DNA of 64,000 nucleotides, from contig NZ_PRDM01000006.1 in assembly GCF_015182285.1 (NCBI RefSeq), positions 434,001 through 498,000 of the forward strand, written 5' to 3'. The stretch is from Flavobacterium hungaricum. GTDB lineage: Bacteria > Bacteroidota > Bacteroidia > Flavobacteriales > Flavobacteriaceae. The translations under genes and the position numbers were made by a program. The notes beneath the pieces are model-generated. The model worked only from the letters and a program-made list of their open reading frames with translations, did not search any database and was not told the origin of the DNA. Positions within the stretch are counted from its first letter, which is position 1. Each line of letters begins with the position of its first letter. This document shows positions 34,589 to 44,278 of this stretch, piece after piece.

Positions 34589-34628
34589 GAAGCGGAACAA
34601 AGAATAAACTAATTCTTTGCTCCGCTTT
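34589..34628. terminator. Hairpin after the ABC permease operon
   Basis: AAGCGGAACAAAGAAT (34589-34605 region) pairs with ATTCTTTGCTCCGCTT (34612-34627) with one wobble pair and a six-base loop. It lies just beyond the stop of the last permease. The T run is weak on both strands, so termination is likely but not certain. Confidence 0.6.
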
Positions 34629-34646
34629 TGACTAATTCAACATTTT

Positions 34647-37070
34647 TTATTCGTATTTTAAGTATTTTAGAATGTCTGCTTTTGCTGCTAAATAAGCACG
34701 TGATAAGACAATTAATAATGTTAAGGATAGTAAAATCACAAAACCGACAATAAACGGAATGATGCTGATGTCAATTCTAAAAGCAAAATTTTCGAGCCAT
34801 TTGGTCAGGAAATAAACGATTGGTAAAACTGCTACCGAAAAACCAATTAGAAAATACAAAATATACTGTTTGGATAATTCTTTTAATAAAACATTGGTTT
34901 CTGCACCCAGCGTTTTTCTGATCGCGATTTCTTTCATTCTCCTTTGAATGGAATAAGAAGCTAAAGCGAATAAACCGAACAGGGTAATCAGGATCACGAC
35001 AATGTTAAGAATCGAAAACAAATTCTTTTGTTTGGTATACACTTCATAAGTTCTCGCGTATTGTTTGTCTACAAAATCGTATTTGAATGGATATTCAGCA
35101 TCGACTTTTGTTTTCCAGAAACTTTCGATTTCCGCAATTGTATTTTCTATGTTTTCGGGTTTAATTTTTGCATAAACCATATTCATATTTTCTCCTAAAT
35201 CCAAGGTTTTAATGTGGTAAAAGACCATCGGAGGCACGGCACTTTCCGGGCTTAATAAATTAAAATCTTTTACGATGCCAATAATTTTTAATTTCTGTCC
35301 TCTCATTAAGAATTCTTTTCCAATAGGATCTTTTATATTCATTAATTTCTGAGACGTTTCATTTATCATTACCGAGTTTATAGTATCGGATGCATATTTT
35401 GGATCAATTTCTCTTCCTTTCAGCATTTTTATTTTCAATAAATCCAACATTCCATAATCTATGCCTATAGAACGCTGTTTAAAAAGTACTTCGTTGTATA
35501 ATACAGGATCTAAAGAATTGTCTGAACCATCAAATGAAAAGATTCCGGTTGAAACGTTATCGACACCTTTTATTTTGCTTAGTTCTTGTTTTATAGTATT
35601 GTATCGATTAAAGATTTTTGCGCCCGTATTTTCTCCTTCGTAGTATTTATGCGGGAAATTCAAATTGATGGCAAGGACCTGACTTCCTTTAAAACCTAAA
35701 TCTTTATTGCTTAAATATTGAATTTGTTTGTAAACGATATTAGAACCAATGATAAAAAAGGAGGCAATTGCAAATTGAAAAATCAGCATTCCGTTTCGAA
35801 GCCAGATTCCGTTTTTACTTCTTTCAAAATTGCCTTTCAATACATTTATAGTTTCAAAATTAGCAACATACAGCGCCGGAAATATTCCTGCAAGCAAAAC
35901 AGTCGCGATAAAAATCAGGATTAATTGTAAGTAAAACTGACCTTGAATCATCGTTAAATTTTTGCCCAAAAAGTTATTGTAAAACGGAAGCGTAACTTCT
36001 GCAAGCACCAAAGCCAGTAAAATCGAAAAAGAACTTATTAAAACGGTTTCAAAAATAAACTGTAAAACAATATCGCTTTTTGAAGCGCCCAAAACTTTGC
36101 GGACTCCCACTTCTTTGGCTCTTTTTATAGCATTTGCAGTCGCCAGATTGATGTAATTGATGATGGACAAAATCAGAATTAGAACAGACAATCCGAACAT
36201 GATTACCAAAAATTGATAGTTTCCTCTTCCCTCAGGATAACCGTCTATGCTAGAATGCAGTCTTGCGTCTGAAAGCGGTTCCATAAAAACCTTAAAATGC
36301 CCGACTTTCTTTTCCATTTCCTGATTGGTAAAACCGGCTTGTTTTGCATAGACTACAATAATTTCGTTGTAATATGCTTTCTCCAGCAATTGTCTTGTCA
36401 ATTCTGCTTTTGAGGGATCTTTCAATTTTACAAGAATTTTATACGAAAAAAGTCCGTGTTGAATTTTAGGATCCATTAAATCTTTCATTCTTCTAAGAAC
36501 AATATGGGGTGCTAGAGAAGAATTGCCTGGAATTTTATAAATGGCATTTACAGTGCAAATCGCATTTAAGCAGTTAATTTGCTGCCCGATCGGGTTATTA
36601 CTTCCAAAAAGGCGCTGTGCAAGATTTTCAGAAATGGCAACACTATTTTCGCTCTCAAGCGGTTTAGAACTGTTTCCTTTTATAATTTTAAAAGGGAACA
36701 GCGAAAAGAAATCACTTTCGACATTGATAATTTTATCGACAAACTCTTTTTTTTCTTTATAAACAACTTTGTCTTTTTGATACCAGCTGTCGGCAAAAAC
36801 GATGTTTGCCACATTAGGATCATTTTCCAGATAAGGTTTTAAACTTACAGGATGTTCGGCCATTACCGGCATATCGGTTAACTGAACCAAAACTTGGTAA
36901 ACATTGTCCTTTTCTGGATTCCAATTGTTGAAGCTGTGTTCATCGTTCCAGTAAAGCAAAGCGAAAATGATTCCGGCAATTCCAATGGCTAATCCCGAAA
37001 TGTTTAAAGCCGAAAAAACTTTACTGTGCTTTAAATTGTAAATAAATATGTGAATATAATTGAGGATCAT
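34647..37070 (-). CDS. FtsX/MacB-like ABC transporter permease, 807 aa
   Basis: An 807-residue permease in which two MacB-like halves are fused. Each half has an N-terminal membrane helix and a periplasmic core domain, and an FtsX domain of three helices: about residues 280-420 (NYINLATANAIKRAKEVGVR) and 680-800 (YSIQRRMKEIAIRKTLGAE). The family in Bacteroidota exports or signals antimicrobial and envelope stress agents. It is 46 percent or more similar by eye to the next gene and ends the operon with the 803-residue paralog and the ATPase. Monocistronic transcripts are unlikely: the gap to its neighbour is 41 bases. Confidence 0.9.
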   Translation of the reverse strand: MILNYIHIFIYNLKHSKVFSALNISGLAIGIAGIIFALLYWNDEHSFNNWNPEKDNVYQVLVQLTDMPVMAEHPVSLKPYLENDPNVANIVFADSWYQKDKVVYKEKKEFVDKIINVESDFFSLFPFKIIKGNSSKPLESENSVAISENLAQRLFGSNNPIGQQINCLNAICTVNAIYKIPGNSSLAPHIVLRRMKDLMDPKIQHGLFSYKILVKLKDPSKAELTRQLLEKAYYNEIIVVYAKQAGFTNQEMEKKVGHFKVFMEPLSDARLHSSIDGYPEGRGNYQFLVIMFGLSVLILILSIINYINLATANAIKRAKEVGVRKVLGASKSDIVLQFIFETVLISSFSILLALVLAEVTLPFYNNFLGKNLTMIQGQFYLQLILIFIATVLLAGIFPALYVANFETINVLKGNFERSKNGIWLRNGMLIFQFAIASFFIIGSNIVYKQIQYLSNKDLGFKGSQVLAINLNFPHKYYEGENTGAKIFNRYNTIKQELSKIKGVDNVSTGIFSFDGSDNSLDPVLYNEVLFKQRSIGIDYGMLDLLKIKMLKGREIDPKYASDTINSVMINETSQKLMNIKDPIGKEFLMRGQKLKIIGIVKDFNLLSPESAVPPMVFYHIKTLDLGENMNMVYAKIKPENIENTIAEIESFWKTKVDAEYPFKYDFVDKQYARTYEVYTKQKNLFSILNIVVILITLFGLFALASYSIQRRMKEIAIRKTLGAETNVLLKELSKQYILYFLIGFSVAVLPIVYFLTKWLENFAFRIDISIIPFIVGFVILLSLTLLIVLSRAYLAAKADILKYLKYE

Positions 37071-37111
37071 ATTTTTTGGCGGTAAGGTTAATAAATGGAA
37101 GATGAAGTTTT

Positions 37112-39523
37112 TTACTCGTATTTTAAATAGCGTAAAACATCAATTTTGGTTACCTGATAGGCTTTTGTCAACACAATTGTTAAAGTCAAAAACAGTAAAA
37201 AGAAGAATGCAAAGACGAAAGGAACCACCGGAATATCAATCCTGAAAGCAAAATTCTCAAGCCATTTCTGCAATAAAATATACGCTGGAATAATGCCGAT
37301 TATAAAACCTATGATGCAAAAAATAATATACTGTCTGGACAATTCTTTGAGTAGAATGTTGGTTTCTGCTCCAAGCGTTTTTCTGATGGCAATTTCTTTT
37401 GATCGTCTTTCCATAGAAAAAGAAGCCAAAGAAAACAATCCGAAGACCGCGATCATAATTACGAGAATGTTTAATAAAGCGAATAAGTTTCTTTGATTCT
37501 CGTATTTTTTAAAATTTTTCGCGTAGTTTTTATCCACAAAATTGTATTCAAACGGATATTCAGAATCTACTTTTTCGATCCATAATTTGTTGAGACTGCT
37601 TATGGTCTGCGGTATATCATGAGGAGCAACTTTTACAAAAACATGTCTGATGTCGTCTTTTACGCCGTTAATTTTAGTGACATAAAAGAAAATCATAGGC
37701 GAAATTCGGCTTTCAAACCCGAAATAATGAAAGTCTTTCACTACACCTGCAATCTTCACTTTTTCGTCTCTCCAGATAATTGTTTTGTTTAACGGATCTT
37801 TTTCGCCCATTAATTTTGCAGTTTCTTCATTTATTAAAACTGATGAAATAGTATCTGAAGAGAAAGCAGGGCTTAATTTTCGTCCTTTCAAAAGTTTAAT
37901 GTCCAGCATGTCCAGCATATCAAAATCCATTGCCATTTCTTGTGTCAAAAAAGGTTTGATGTTTTTATAGTTAATGCTGGACCAAGAATTTTCCTGAGAC
38001 CCCATTGCAAATAAAGCGGTCGAAACTCCTTCGACACCTTTTAGCTGCATAATTTGTGGTTTTATAGTTTTGTATCGCTCGTATTGCGTTCCTTCTTTTC
38101 GGGCCTTAAAAGTAATATCCAAAACTTGCGCGCCTTTAAAACCTAAATCTTTTTCGGCCATAAAATTGACCTGCTTATAAACAATAAAAGACCCAATGAT
38201 AAAAAATACAGCGATGGCAAATTGTAAAACCAGCATTCCGTTGCGAAGCCAGATTCCTTTTTTACTGCGGGAAAAATTTCCTTTTAAAACTTTTAAAACT
38301 TCAAAATTAGAAACATAAATGGCGGGTAAAACTCCCGATACCAAAATGATAAGAATCGTTATTACAATTAATTGGGTGTAAAATTGAGCTCCAATAAGAC
38401 GAAGGTCTTTCTGTAAAAAGGAGTTGTAATAAGGCAGTAATACTTCTACAAAAACCAAAGCCAATAAGGCCGAAAAAAATGCGATCAATGCCGTTTCAAA
38501 AACAAATTGCGCAATAATCTGAGGTTTTCCTGCACCAGAAATTTTTCGTACGCCAATCTCTTTCGCTCTTTTTATGGCATTGGCAGTCGCCAGGTTAATA
38601 TAATTTACAATAGACAGAACCAGAATTAATAGAGACAGTCCCATAAAAATAAGCAGGTATTGCAAATTTTCGTTAGGTTCAGAAAACGGCTGGCTTCCTT
38701 TGTAAAGTTTTGCTTCTGGTAATGGTAATAAACTGGTTTTTACTGGTTCGCCATATTTTTTTATAAATTCATTTACTGTTATACCTTCTTGTTTGGCATA
38801 CACTTTAGTGCAGTTATCTAAGAAAATACGGTCCATCGTTTTTACGACTGCTGGTGCCGCATTTGGATTTTTTATTTTCAAAACCAATCCGTAGTGATAA
38901 GTCCATTGGTCTTTTGTACGTTTTAAGTCGTATTCAATTAGTGATGTAACAGCCTGTGGCATTACAGAAGATTTCTCGTTGAGTCTGTAAACACCTCGAA
39001 CAGTAAAAATCTGGTTGTCGTATTTTACCATTTTTCCCATTGGATTTTCTGTTCCAAATAAACGTTCAGCTGTTTCTTCAGACAATGCAATACTGTTTAA
39101 ATCCTGAATGGCCGTTTTAGGATTTCCATGAATAAACGGATAAGGGAAAAATGAGAAAAAATTACTTTGAGCGGTAAAAATCTTATTGAACATTTCTTTT
39201 TTGCCTTGGTATGAAATAACATCTTTGGCATATTCTGCGTAGAAATAACAATAACTTTCTACGTCAGAAGAAACGGCTTTGAGCATCGGTCCCGTTGTGG
39301 CGGCATTTGTGGTCCAGATATTATGATTTCCGATGTCATTTAGAACCGAATAAATTTTATCTTTTTCTGGATTCCATTGATCATAAGCATGTTCGTCGTT
39401 CCAGAAAAGAATCGCAAAAATCAAGGCTGCCATTCCGATAGACAATCCTAAAACATTCAGAATCGAAAATAGTTTGTTGTTTTTGATGTGATAAAAAAAC
39501 GTGTTGATCCAATTTTTAAGCAT
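37112..39523 (-). CDS. FtsX/MacB-like ABC transporter permease, 803 aa
   Basis: A paralog of the downstream permease with the same two-half layout. Shared blocks include NYINLATANAIKRAKE, IWLRNGML, QFAIAVFFIIGSFIVYKQ and SKEIAIRKTLGAETNILLKE. The pair probably works as a heterodimer with the ATPase encoded just upstream (4 bases apart). The arrangement ATPase-permease-permease next to an NtrC-type regulator is common in Bacteroidota. Substrate unknown. Confidence 0.9.
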   Translation of the reverse strand: MLKNWINTFFYHIKNNKLFSILNVLGLSIGMAALIFAILFWNDEHAYDQWNPEKDKIYSVLNDIGNHNIWTTNAATTGPMLKAVSSDVESYCYFYAEYAKDVISYQGKKEMFNKIFTAQSNFFSFFPYPFIHGNPKTAIQDLNSIALSEETAERLFGTENPMGKMVKYDNQIFTVRGVYRLNEKSSVMPQAVTSLIEYDLKRTKDQWTYHYGLVLKIKNPNAAPAVVKTMDRIFLDNCTKVYAKQEGITVNEFIKKYGEPVKTSLLPLPEAKLYKGSQPFSEPNENLQYLLIFMGLSLLILVLSIVNYINLATANAIKRAKEIGVRKISGAGKPQIIAQFVFETALIAFFSALLALVFVEVLLPYYNSFLQKDLRLIGAQFYTQLIVITILIILVSGVLPAIYVSNFEVLKVLKGNFSRSKKGIWLRNGMLVLQFAIAVFFIIGSFIVYKQVNFMAEKDLGFKGAQVLDITFKARKEGTQYERYKTIKPQIMQLKGVEGVSTALFAMGSQENSWSSINYKNIKPFLTQEMAMDFDMLDMLDIKLLKGRKLSPAFSSDTISSVLINEETAKLMGEKDPLNKTIIWRDEKVKIAGVVKDFHYFGFESRISPMIFFYVTKINGVKDDIRHVFVKVAPHDIPQTISSLNKLWIEKVDSEYPFEYNFVDKNYAKNFKKYENQRNLFALLNILVIMIAVFGLFSLASFSMERRSKEIAIRKTLGAETNILLKELSRQYIIFCIIGFIIGIIPAYILLQKWLENFAFRIDIPVVPFVFAFFFLLFLTLTIVLTKAYQVTKIDVLRYLKYE

Positions 39524-39527
39524 CGTT

Positions 39528-40238
39528 CTAGTTTTTAGAAGTTACCAAAACGTCTACATTTCTATGATTCAGTTTTTCAGAAAGAACAACGCCGTCTTTC
39601 ATCAAAATGGTTTTCTGAGAAAAAGAAGCATCATAGTCGGAGTGGGTCACCATCAGTATTGTGGCACCGTTAGCATGCAGATCGGTTAGTAATTCCATTA
39701 CTTCGTTTCCGTTTTTACTGTCCAGATTTCCTGTTGGTTCATCGGCCAGAATAATTTTAGGATCGTTTATTAAAGCTCTTGCTACCGCGACACGCTGCTG
39801 CTGTCCGCCCGAAAGCTGCTGCGGAAAATGTTTTAATCGATGCGAAATTCCAAGTTTAGCAGCAATTTCGTTGACTTTCTTTTTTCGGTCTGATGCGGGA
39901 ACATGATTATAAATAAGAGGTAATTCGATATTATCAAAAACAGATAATTCATCAATTAAATTAAAATTTTGAAAAATGAAACCAATGTTTTCTTTTCGGG
40001 CTTTTGACTTCACTTTTTCTTTTGCGCCGGCCATTTCCTGATCGAGTAATTTATAACTGCCGCCAGAAGCGCTGTCCAGTAATCCGATAATATTTAATAA
40101 TGTCGATTTGCCGCTTCCAGACGGTCCCATGATCGAGACAAAATCACCTTGGTTGATTTTTAATGAAATTTCGCTTAATGCTCTGGTTTCTACTTCTTCG
40201 GTTCTAAAAATTTTTGAAAGCTTTTCGATTTTAATCAT
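39528..40238 (-). CDS. ABC transporter ATP-binding protein, MacB/LolD type
   Basis: A 236-residue ATPase of the MacB/LolD class. Walker A is GPSGSGKST (about residues 39-47), the signature LSGGQQQRVAVARAL, Walker B KIILADEPTGNLDS, and the switch His in VTHSDYDA. It is the first gene of the exporter operon, whose start faces the regulator gene over a 273-base intergenic region with a palindrome. Confidence 0.95.
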   Translation of the reverse strand: MIKIEKLSKIFRTEEVETRALSEISLKINQGDFVSIMGPSGSGKSTLLNIIGLLDSASGGSYKLLDQEMAGAKEKVKSKARKENIGFIFQNFNLIDELSVFDNIELPLIYNHVPASDRKKKVNEIAAKLGISHRLKHFPQQLSGGQQQRVAVARALINDPKIILADEPTGNLDSKNGNEVMELLTDLHANGATILMVTHSDYDASFSQKTILMKDGVVLSEKLNHRNVDVLVTSKN

Positions 40239-40428
40239 GATGGCTGTTTTTTAATGTTTTTGATGAATATTTGTGTCTTCAGAAGTAAAAGAAACCGGCC
40301 CGAAAATTAAGATAATTTGCGTTGCTTTTGAAATGTTTATTTTGTTATTTTTACTCCAGAAAGGTGTTAATAATTAATGATTTACAAGTCATAATATGAT
40401 TTTCGTGCCAAAAAATTAAAGCTTGTAA

Positions 40429-40497
40429 CTGTCTAAGTCTGACAGTATTAATTATAAGAAAAAAGTTATAATGTCCATAAATGGACACCTTTTGTCC
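40429..40497. promoter_or_regulatory. Palindromic operator candidates between ABC exporter and NtrC-type regulator
   Basis: TGTCCATAAATGGACA (40472-40487) is a perfect inverted repeat with 7-base arms. A half-site TTTGTCC follows at 40491-40497, and another inverted repeat, CTGTC / GACAG, lies at 40429-40445. Enhancer sites for NtrC-type regulators have this form. The remainder of the 273-base intergenic region contains no gene. Confidence 0.5.
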
Positions 40498-40511
40498 AAA
40501 ACCGAACAAGA

Positions 40512-41861
40512 ATGAAAAAAACAAATGCTTCAATTTTAATTATAGACGATCAGGAAGACATACTTTTTGCGTCCAAATTGTATCTTAAAAAATATTTTGA
40601 CACTATTTATACCTTAAATAATCCGAAAAATATAATCGATCTATTGGCAAAAAATGCGATTGATGTGGTTTTGCTCGACATGAATTATAGAATAGGTTTT
40701 GAAGATGGGAGAGAAGGCTTGTATTTATTAAAAGAAATAAAAACACTTTCGCCCAAAACAGTTGTAATCTTAATGACGGCTTTTGGAAAAGTTGAAACAG
40801 CTGTTGAAGGTTTAAAAAACGGTGCTTTTGATTATATCTTGAAACCTTGGGAAAATACTAAATTATTAGAATCTGTAAAACAAGCAGTTGACAAAAGCCG
40901 AAAAGAACAAAAGAAACAAAAGAACACTGTTGTTGAAAATACCTTTTTTGTGGGTACTTCAGACGTTATTCAAAAAGCTTATTCGCTGGCAGATAAAGTG
41001 GCCAAAACCGATGCCAATGTTTTGATTTTGGGTGAAAACGGAACAGGAAAATTTGTTTTGGCGCATCATATTCACAACCAATCCGAAAGAAGAAATTTGC
41101 CTTTTGTGGCTGTAGATTTGGGTTCACTGAATTCAAATATTTTTGAAAGCGAATTGTTTGGTTATGCAAAAGGCGCTTTTACAGATGCCAAAGTCGATAC
41201 TCCAGGACGTTTTGAAATGGCGCAAAACGGCACTATTTTTTTGGACGAAATAGGAAATGTACCCTTGCATCTGCAGTCAAAATTACTGCAGGTTATTCAG
41301 AGTAAATCGGTTACGAGATTAGGAGAGTCAAATGCAAGACCTTTGAACGTGCGGATTATTACAGCAACCAATCTTAATTTAAAACTAGAAGTTGCCGATA
41401 AAAATTTTAGAGAAGATTTGTATTATCGCATTAATACGATGGAAATTCTTTTACCGCCGCTCCGAGAAAGAAACGAAGATAAGATGCCGCTGGCCGAATA
41501 TTTTTTAAATAAAATGATTGCCAAGTATCATCGGGACGAAATCACTTTTGATAAAAAAGTACTGGAACAAATAGAAAAACACGCTTGGAACGGGAATATC
41601 CGCGAAATGGAAAATAAAATGGAACGCGCCGTGATTCTGTGCGAAAATAATATCATAACGGTTTCAGATCTGGATTTGGAGTTTATTACTCAGTATGAAG
41701 AAAACTCAGATGATTTTCAGCTTTCGAGTGTAGAAAAAGCAGCAGTCGAAAAGGTGTTGTCAAAACACAATAATAACATCAGCAAGACGGCCGAAGAATT
41801 AGGGTTGTCAAGGGGCGCTTTGTATCGTCGTTTAGAAAAATATAACATCAGAACCAATTAA
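40512..41861 (+). CDS. NtrC-type sigma-54-dependent response regulator
   Basis: A 449-residue regulator. Residues 1-125 are the receiver domain, with phospho-acceptor Asp in VVLLDMNYR. Residues about 145-370 are the AAA+ domain: Walker A GENGTGK, ESELFGYAKGAFTDAK in which the sigma-54 contact loop is GAFTDA rather than GAFTGA, and TIFLDEIGN as Walker B. The C-terminus is a Fis-type helix-turn-helix (ISKTAEELGLSRGALYRRLEKY). It is paired with the histidine kinase one base downstream and divergent from the ABC exporter that it probably controls. Confidence 0.93.
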   Translation: MKKTNASILIIDDQEDILFASKLYLKKYFDTIYTLNNPKNIIDLLAKNAIDVVLLDMNYRIGFEDGREGLYLLKEIKTLSPKTVVILMTAFGKVETAVEGLKNGAFDYILKPWENTKLLESVKQAVDKSRKEQKKQKNTVVENTFFVGTSDVIQKAYSLADKVAKTDANVLILGENGTGKFVLAHHIHNQSERRNLPFVAVDLGSLNSNIFESELFGYAKGAFTDAKVDTPGRFEMAQNGTIFLDEIGNVPLHLQSKLLQVIQSKSVTRLGESNARPLNVRIITATNLNLKLEVADKNFREDLYYRINTMEILLPPLRERNEDKMPLAEYFLNKMIAKYHRDEITFDKKVLEQIEKHAWNGNIREMENKMERAVILCENNIITVSDLDLEFITQYEENSDDFQLSSVEKAAVEKVLSKHNNNISKTAEELGLSRGALYRRLEKYNIRTN

Positions 41862-41862
41862 G

Positions 41863-43191
41863 ATGCTGCAGTCCTTACAAACCTACAAACTTCTTTTTTT
41901 AAGACTGTTATTGATTATTGCCGGAATAGAATTCTCGATTTATCTGTCTAAAATAAATTTTGTCTTTGCACCAATTTTTGGTTTTGTGATTGTTGCCTTT
42001 TTGGTTATTGAACTTTATTTTTATGTTAAAGGCATTATTTTGCTCTACGATAAAACAATTGCTTCGATCATGCAGAACGATTTTACGTCCGATTTTTCTA
42101 AATACAAATCCAGCCAAAACGATTTGTTCCGGTTGTATGATTTATTGAAGAGCAAACAAAACGAGCAGGTTTCTAGAGATATTGTTTATACTTCGATTTT
42201 AAATAATATTGAAACGGGCATTATTATTCTAAAAAAGGAAAACAGCGAATGGAATGTTTTTTTAATGAATGATTATTTTTCAAAATACTTTAATTCGCCA
42301 AAAGTTTCCAAATGGAATTTGCTGAAAAGCCATCTTCCGTCGTTGTGTGAAATTATCGAAGAACAAAATTTTCAGGAAATCAAAACTTCGCTTGAAATTC
42401 GTGTTAACGAACAAAACACGCAGACTTTTGTGATGCAGACTTCGAGAACCGAAATTTTTGAACAGGATTATTTTATTGTTCTCTTAGATTCGATTCAGAA
42501 TGTGGTGGAGAAAAAAGAAAAAGAAGCCTGGGTCAATTTGATGAAAGTGATTTCGCATGAACTTTTAAATTCGATCACGCCGATTCGTTCTATTTCGCAG
42601 AATTTACAGGAATTGATAGAACAGGATGCTATTTCAACAGAAGATCTGGAGGATATTAAAAGCGGAATCGGAACCATGTTAAGACGCAGCGACCTTTTGC
42701 AGAAGTTTGTAGAAGGATATCGAAAACTGGCCATGCTTCCGTCGCCTAAAAAAGAAAAAACAGGTTTAAAACAAGTGATTGAAAATTCATTAGAAGTAAT
42801 GAATCCGTTGTTTAAAGAAAAAGGTGTTGAGGTTTATAATGAAGTTGCAATTGATCGTTTGTTATCTGTAGATGTACAGCAGATAGAACAGGTGCTGATT
42901 AATCTGCTGACGAATAGTTTACACGCTTTAGAAAATGTTAGTGAAAAAGAGATCACGATTGCAGCAGAAATAAAAGAAAACCGCATTTTTATCCAGATTT
43001 CGGATAATGGAAATGGAATTGATAAAGAAATTGAAAACAAAGTGTTTCTGCCGTTTTTTACCACAAGAAAAGAAGGCGCGGGAATTGGCTTAACGCTTTC
43101 TAAAAATATTGTCGAAGCGCACGGCGGTTATCTTGATTTTAGAAATCAAAATGAGAAAACCACTTTTGTAATTTGTTTGATTGAAGATTAA
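41863..43191 (+). CDS. Sensor histidine kinase
   Basis: A 442-residue kinase. Two hydrophobic helices (about residues 10-58) anchor it, followed by a PAS-like region (ILNNIETGIIILKKE). The phospho-accepting His is in ISHELLNSITPI (about residue 228), the N box is INLLTNSLHAL, and the G boxes are DNGNGID and GAGIGLTL with FLPFFTT. It starts one base after the response regulator stop, so the two form a two-component operon controlling probably the divergent ABC exporter. Confidence 0.94.
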   Translation: MLQSLQTYKLLFLRLLLIIAGIEFSIYLSKINFVFAPIFGFVIVAFLVIELYFYVKGIILLYDKTIASIMQNDFTSDFSKYKSSQNDLFRLYDLLKSKQNEQVSRDIVYTSILNNIETGIIILKKENSEWNVFLMNDYFSKYFNSPKVSKWNLLKSHLPSLCEIIEEQNFQEIKTSLEIRVNEQNTQTFVMQTSRTEIFEQDYFIVLLDSIQNVVEKKEKEAWVNLMKVISHELLNSITPIRSISQNLQELIEQDAISTEDLEDIKSGIGTMLRRSDLLQKFVEGYRKLAMLPSPKKEKTGLKQVIENSLEVMNPLFKEKGVEVYNEVAIDRLLSVDVQQIEQVLINLLTNSLHALENVSEKEITIAAEIKENRIFIQISDNGNGIDKEIENKVFLPFFTTRKEGAGIGLTLSKNIVEAHGGYLDFRNQNEKTTFVICLIED

Positions 43192-43217
43192 AAATAAAAT
43201 CACTTGAAAGACTATAC

Positions 43218-43640
43218 ATGAAAGAAAAAGTTTTGAACTCCAAAATAATCTTATTGATTCCCGCTTATTGGGCTTGTTTGTTTGACGAAATTATTACAAT
43301 TGTTTTTCAATCTGAACAATATTGGAAAGGCGATTTGAGCAAAGCAGACGAAGGAAATCCGATTGGAGCGTTTTTCATGGCGCAGCATATTTACGGATTG
43401 TTTGTACTTTGCATTTTATGGCTCTTAATAATTGGAGCAGCGGCAAGTAAATTGTCTGGTAGAAAACTGAAAATATTTGTACTATTTGTTTTAATTGCCC
43501 ATTCTTTTGGAGCATCGAGCTGGATCAGCAATCATTTTGGGTTTTGGTATGCCATAATTTTTATGTTTATAAATGCCGTTTTATTTATTGAATGTCAAAA
43601 TATTTATGAGCGCAGAAATGATTTCAAAACAATAGAATAA
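43218..43640 (+). CDS. Hypothetical membrane protein, 140 aa
   Basis: Four hydrophobic helices (about residues 8-28, 55-76, 83-100 and 108-126). The N-terminal AYWACLFDEIITIVFQSEQYW and QHIYGLFVLCILWLL suggest a small channel- or DoxX-like fold, but I cannot name a family. It is 26 bases after the kinase and may be in the same transcript. Confidence 0.65.
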   Translation: MKEKVLNSKIILLIPAYWACLFDEIITIVFQSEQYWKGDLSKADEGNPIGAFFMAQHIYGLFVLCILWLLIIGAAASKLSGRKLKIFVLFVLIAHSFGASSWISNHFGFWYAIIFMFINAVLFIECQNIYERRNDFKTIE

Positions 43641-43678
43641 CTACTTTTAATATTTTTAGAGAATTTTTTAAATATAGT

Positions 43679-44221
43679 ATGATGAACAGAACCCTCAATT
43701 TTAGAATTTCATTCTTTTCTTTAGTTTTAATGTTAATTGCTTTTGGTTGTAAAGACGATAAAAAAGTCGAAAAGGCTGTAGAAGATCCTTATTTAAAAGA
43801 GTTAAAAGAAACGCAGATTGGAGATATTGATTTTTACATCTCTATTCCAAAAGGCTATACTATAAAAGAAAATAGGGGTCCGGATTTTTCGGTTTATTAT
43901 TTCTTTCCTAAGGATACAACAAAGACTCAAGCTTTTACCGGCGGCATGTATTTTGGAAACCATCCAAGTCAATTCGATGAAAGCGTTGACAGCTGTAAGA
44001 CTAAAAAAATAAAGAGTATCGTACTCAGCAAAGATACGGAATGGACAAGTATTCAGTGCAAAACAAGATTTTCTCTGCAAACGATTATTGAGAGCGGCAG
44101 TACAGAAGGCTGGAACAGCTATATTCACGCTTTTGCTCATACTTCTTCTGAAGCAGATTTGAAAAAAGTGCTCACAATTTTTAAAACGTTGAAAAAGAAG
44201 AAACCACAGAAAAGGAAATAG
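43679..44221 (+). CDS. Lipoprotein, 180 aa, unknown function
   Basis: A signal with lipobox (LMLIAFGC at residues 18-25) makes this a lipoprotein. The mature part has a beta-rich domain: DIDFYISIPKGYTIKE, DFSVYYFFP, and a lysine-rich tail. Two in-frame ATGs (43679, 43682) are equally good starts. The domain resembles the small Bacteroidota proteins that take up a lipoprotein-localisation fold; no family is named with confidence. Confidence 0.68.
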   Translation: MMNRTLNFRISFFSLVLMLIAFGCKDDKKVEKAVEDPYLKELKETQIGDIDFYISIPKGYTIKENRGPDFSVYYFFPKDTTKTQAFTGGMYFGNHPSQFDESVDSCKTKKIKSIVLSKDTEWTSIQCKTRFSLQTIIESGSTEGWNSYIHAFAHTSSEADLKKVLTIFKTLKKKKPQKRK

Positions 44222-44278
44222 AACTTTTGTTAGTTCGCTTTTTGAGCCTAAAAGAATTTATAGAAAAGAAATAGCAAA

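Noticed and set aside
34647..39523. Tandem FtsX-like permeases as a recent duplication.
   Set aside because: The two proteins share blocks but differ through most of the periplasmic parts, so this is an old paralogous pair as is usual for this transporter type.
40404..40425. Minus-strand TTGGCACG as a sigma-54 -24 box for the ABC exporter.
   Set aside because: At the proper distance the -12 GC is replaced by AT, so the match is only half of the promoter.
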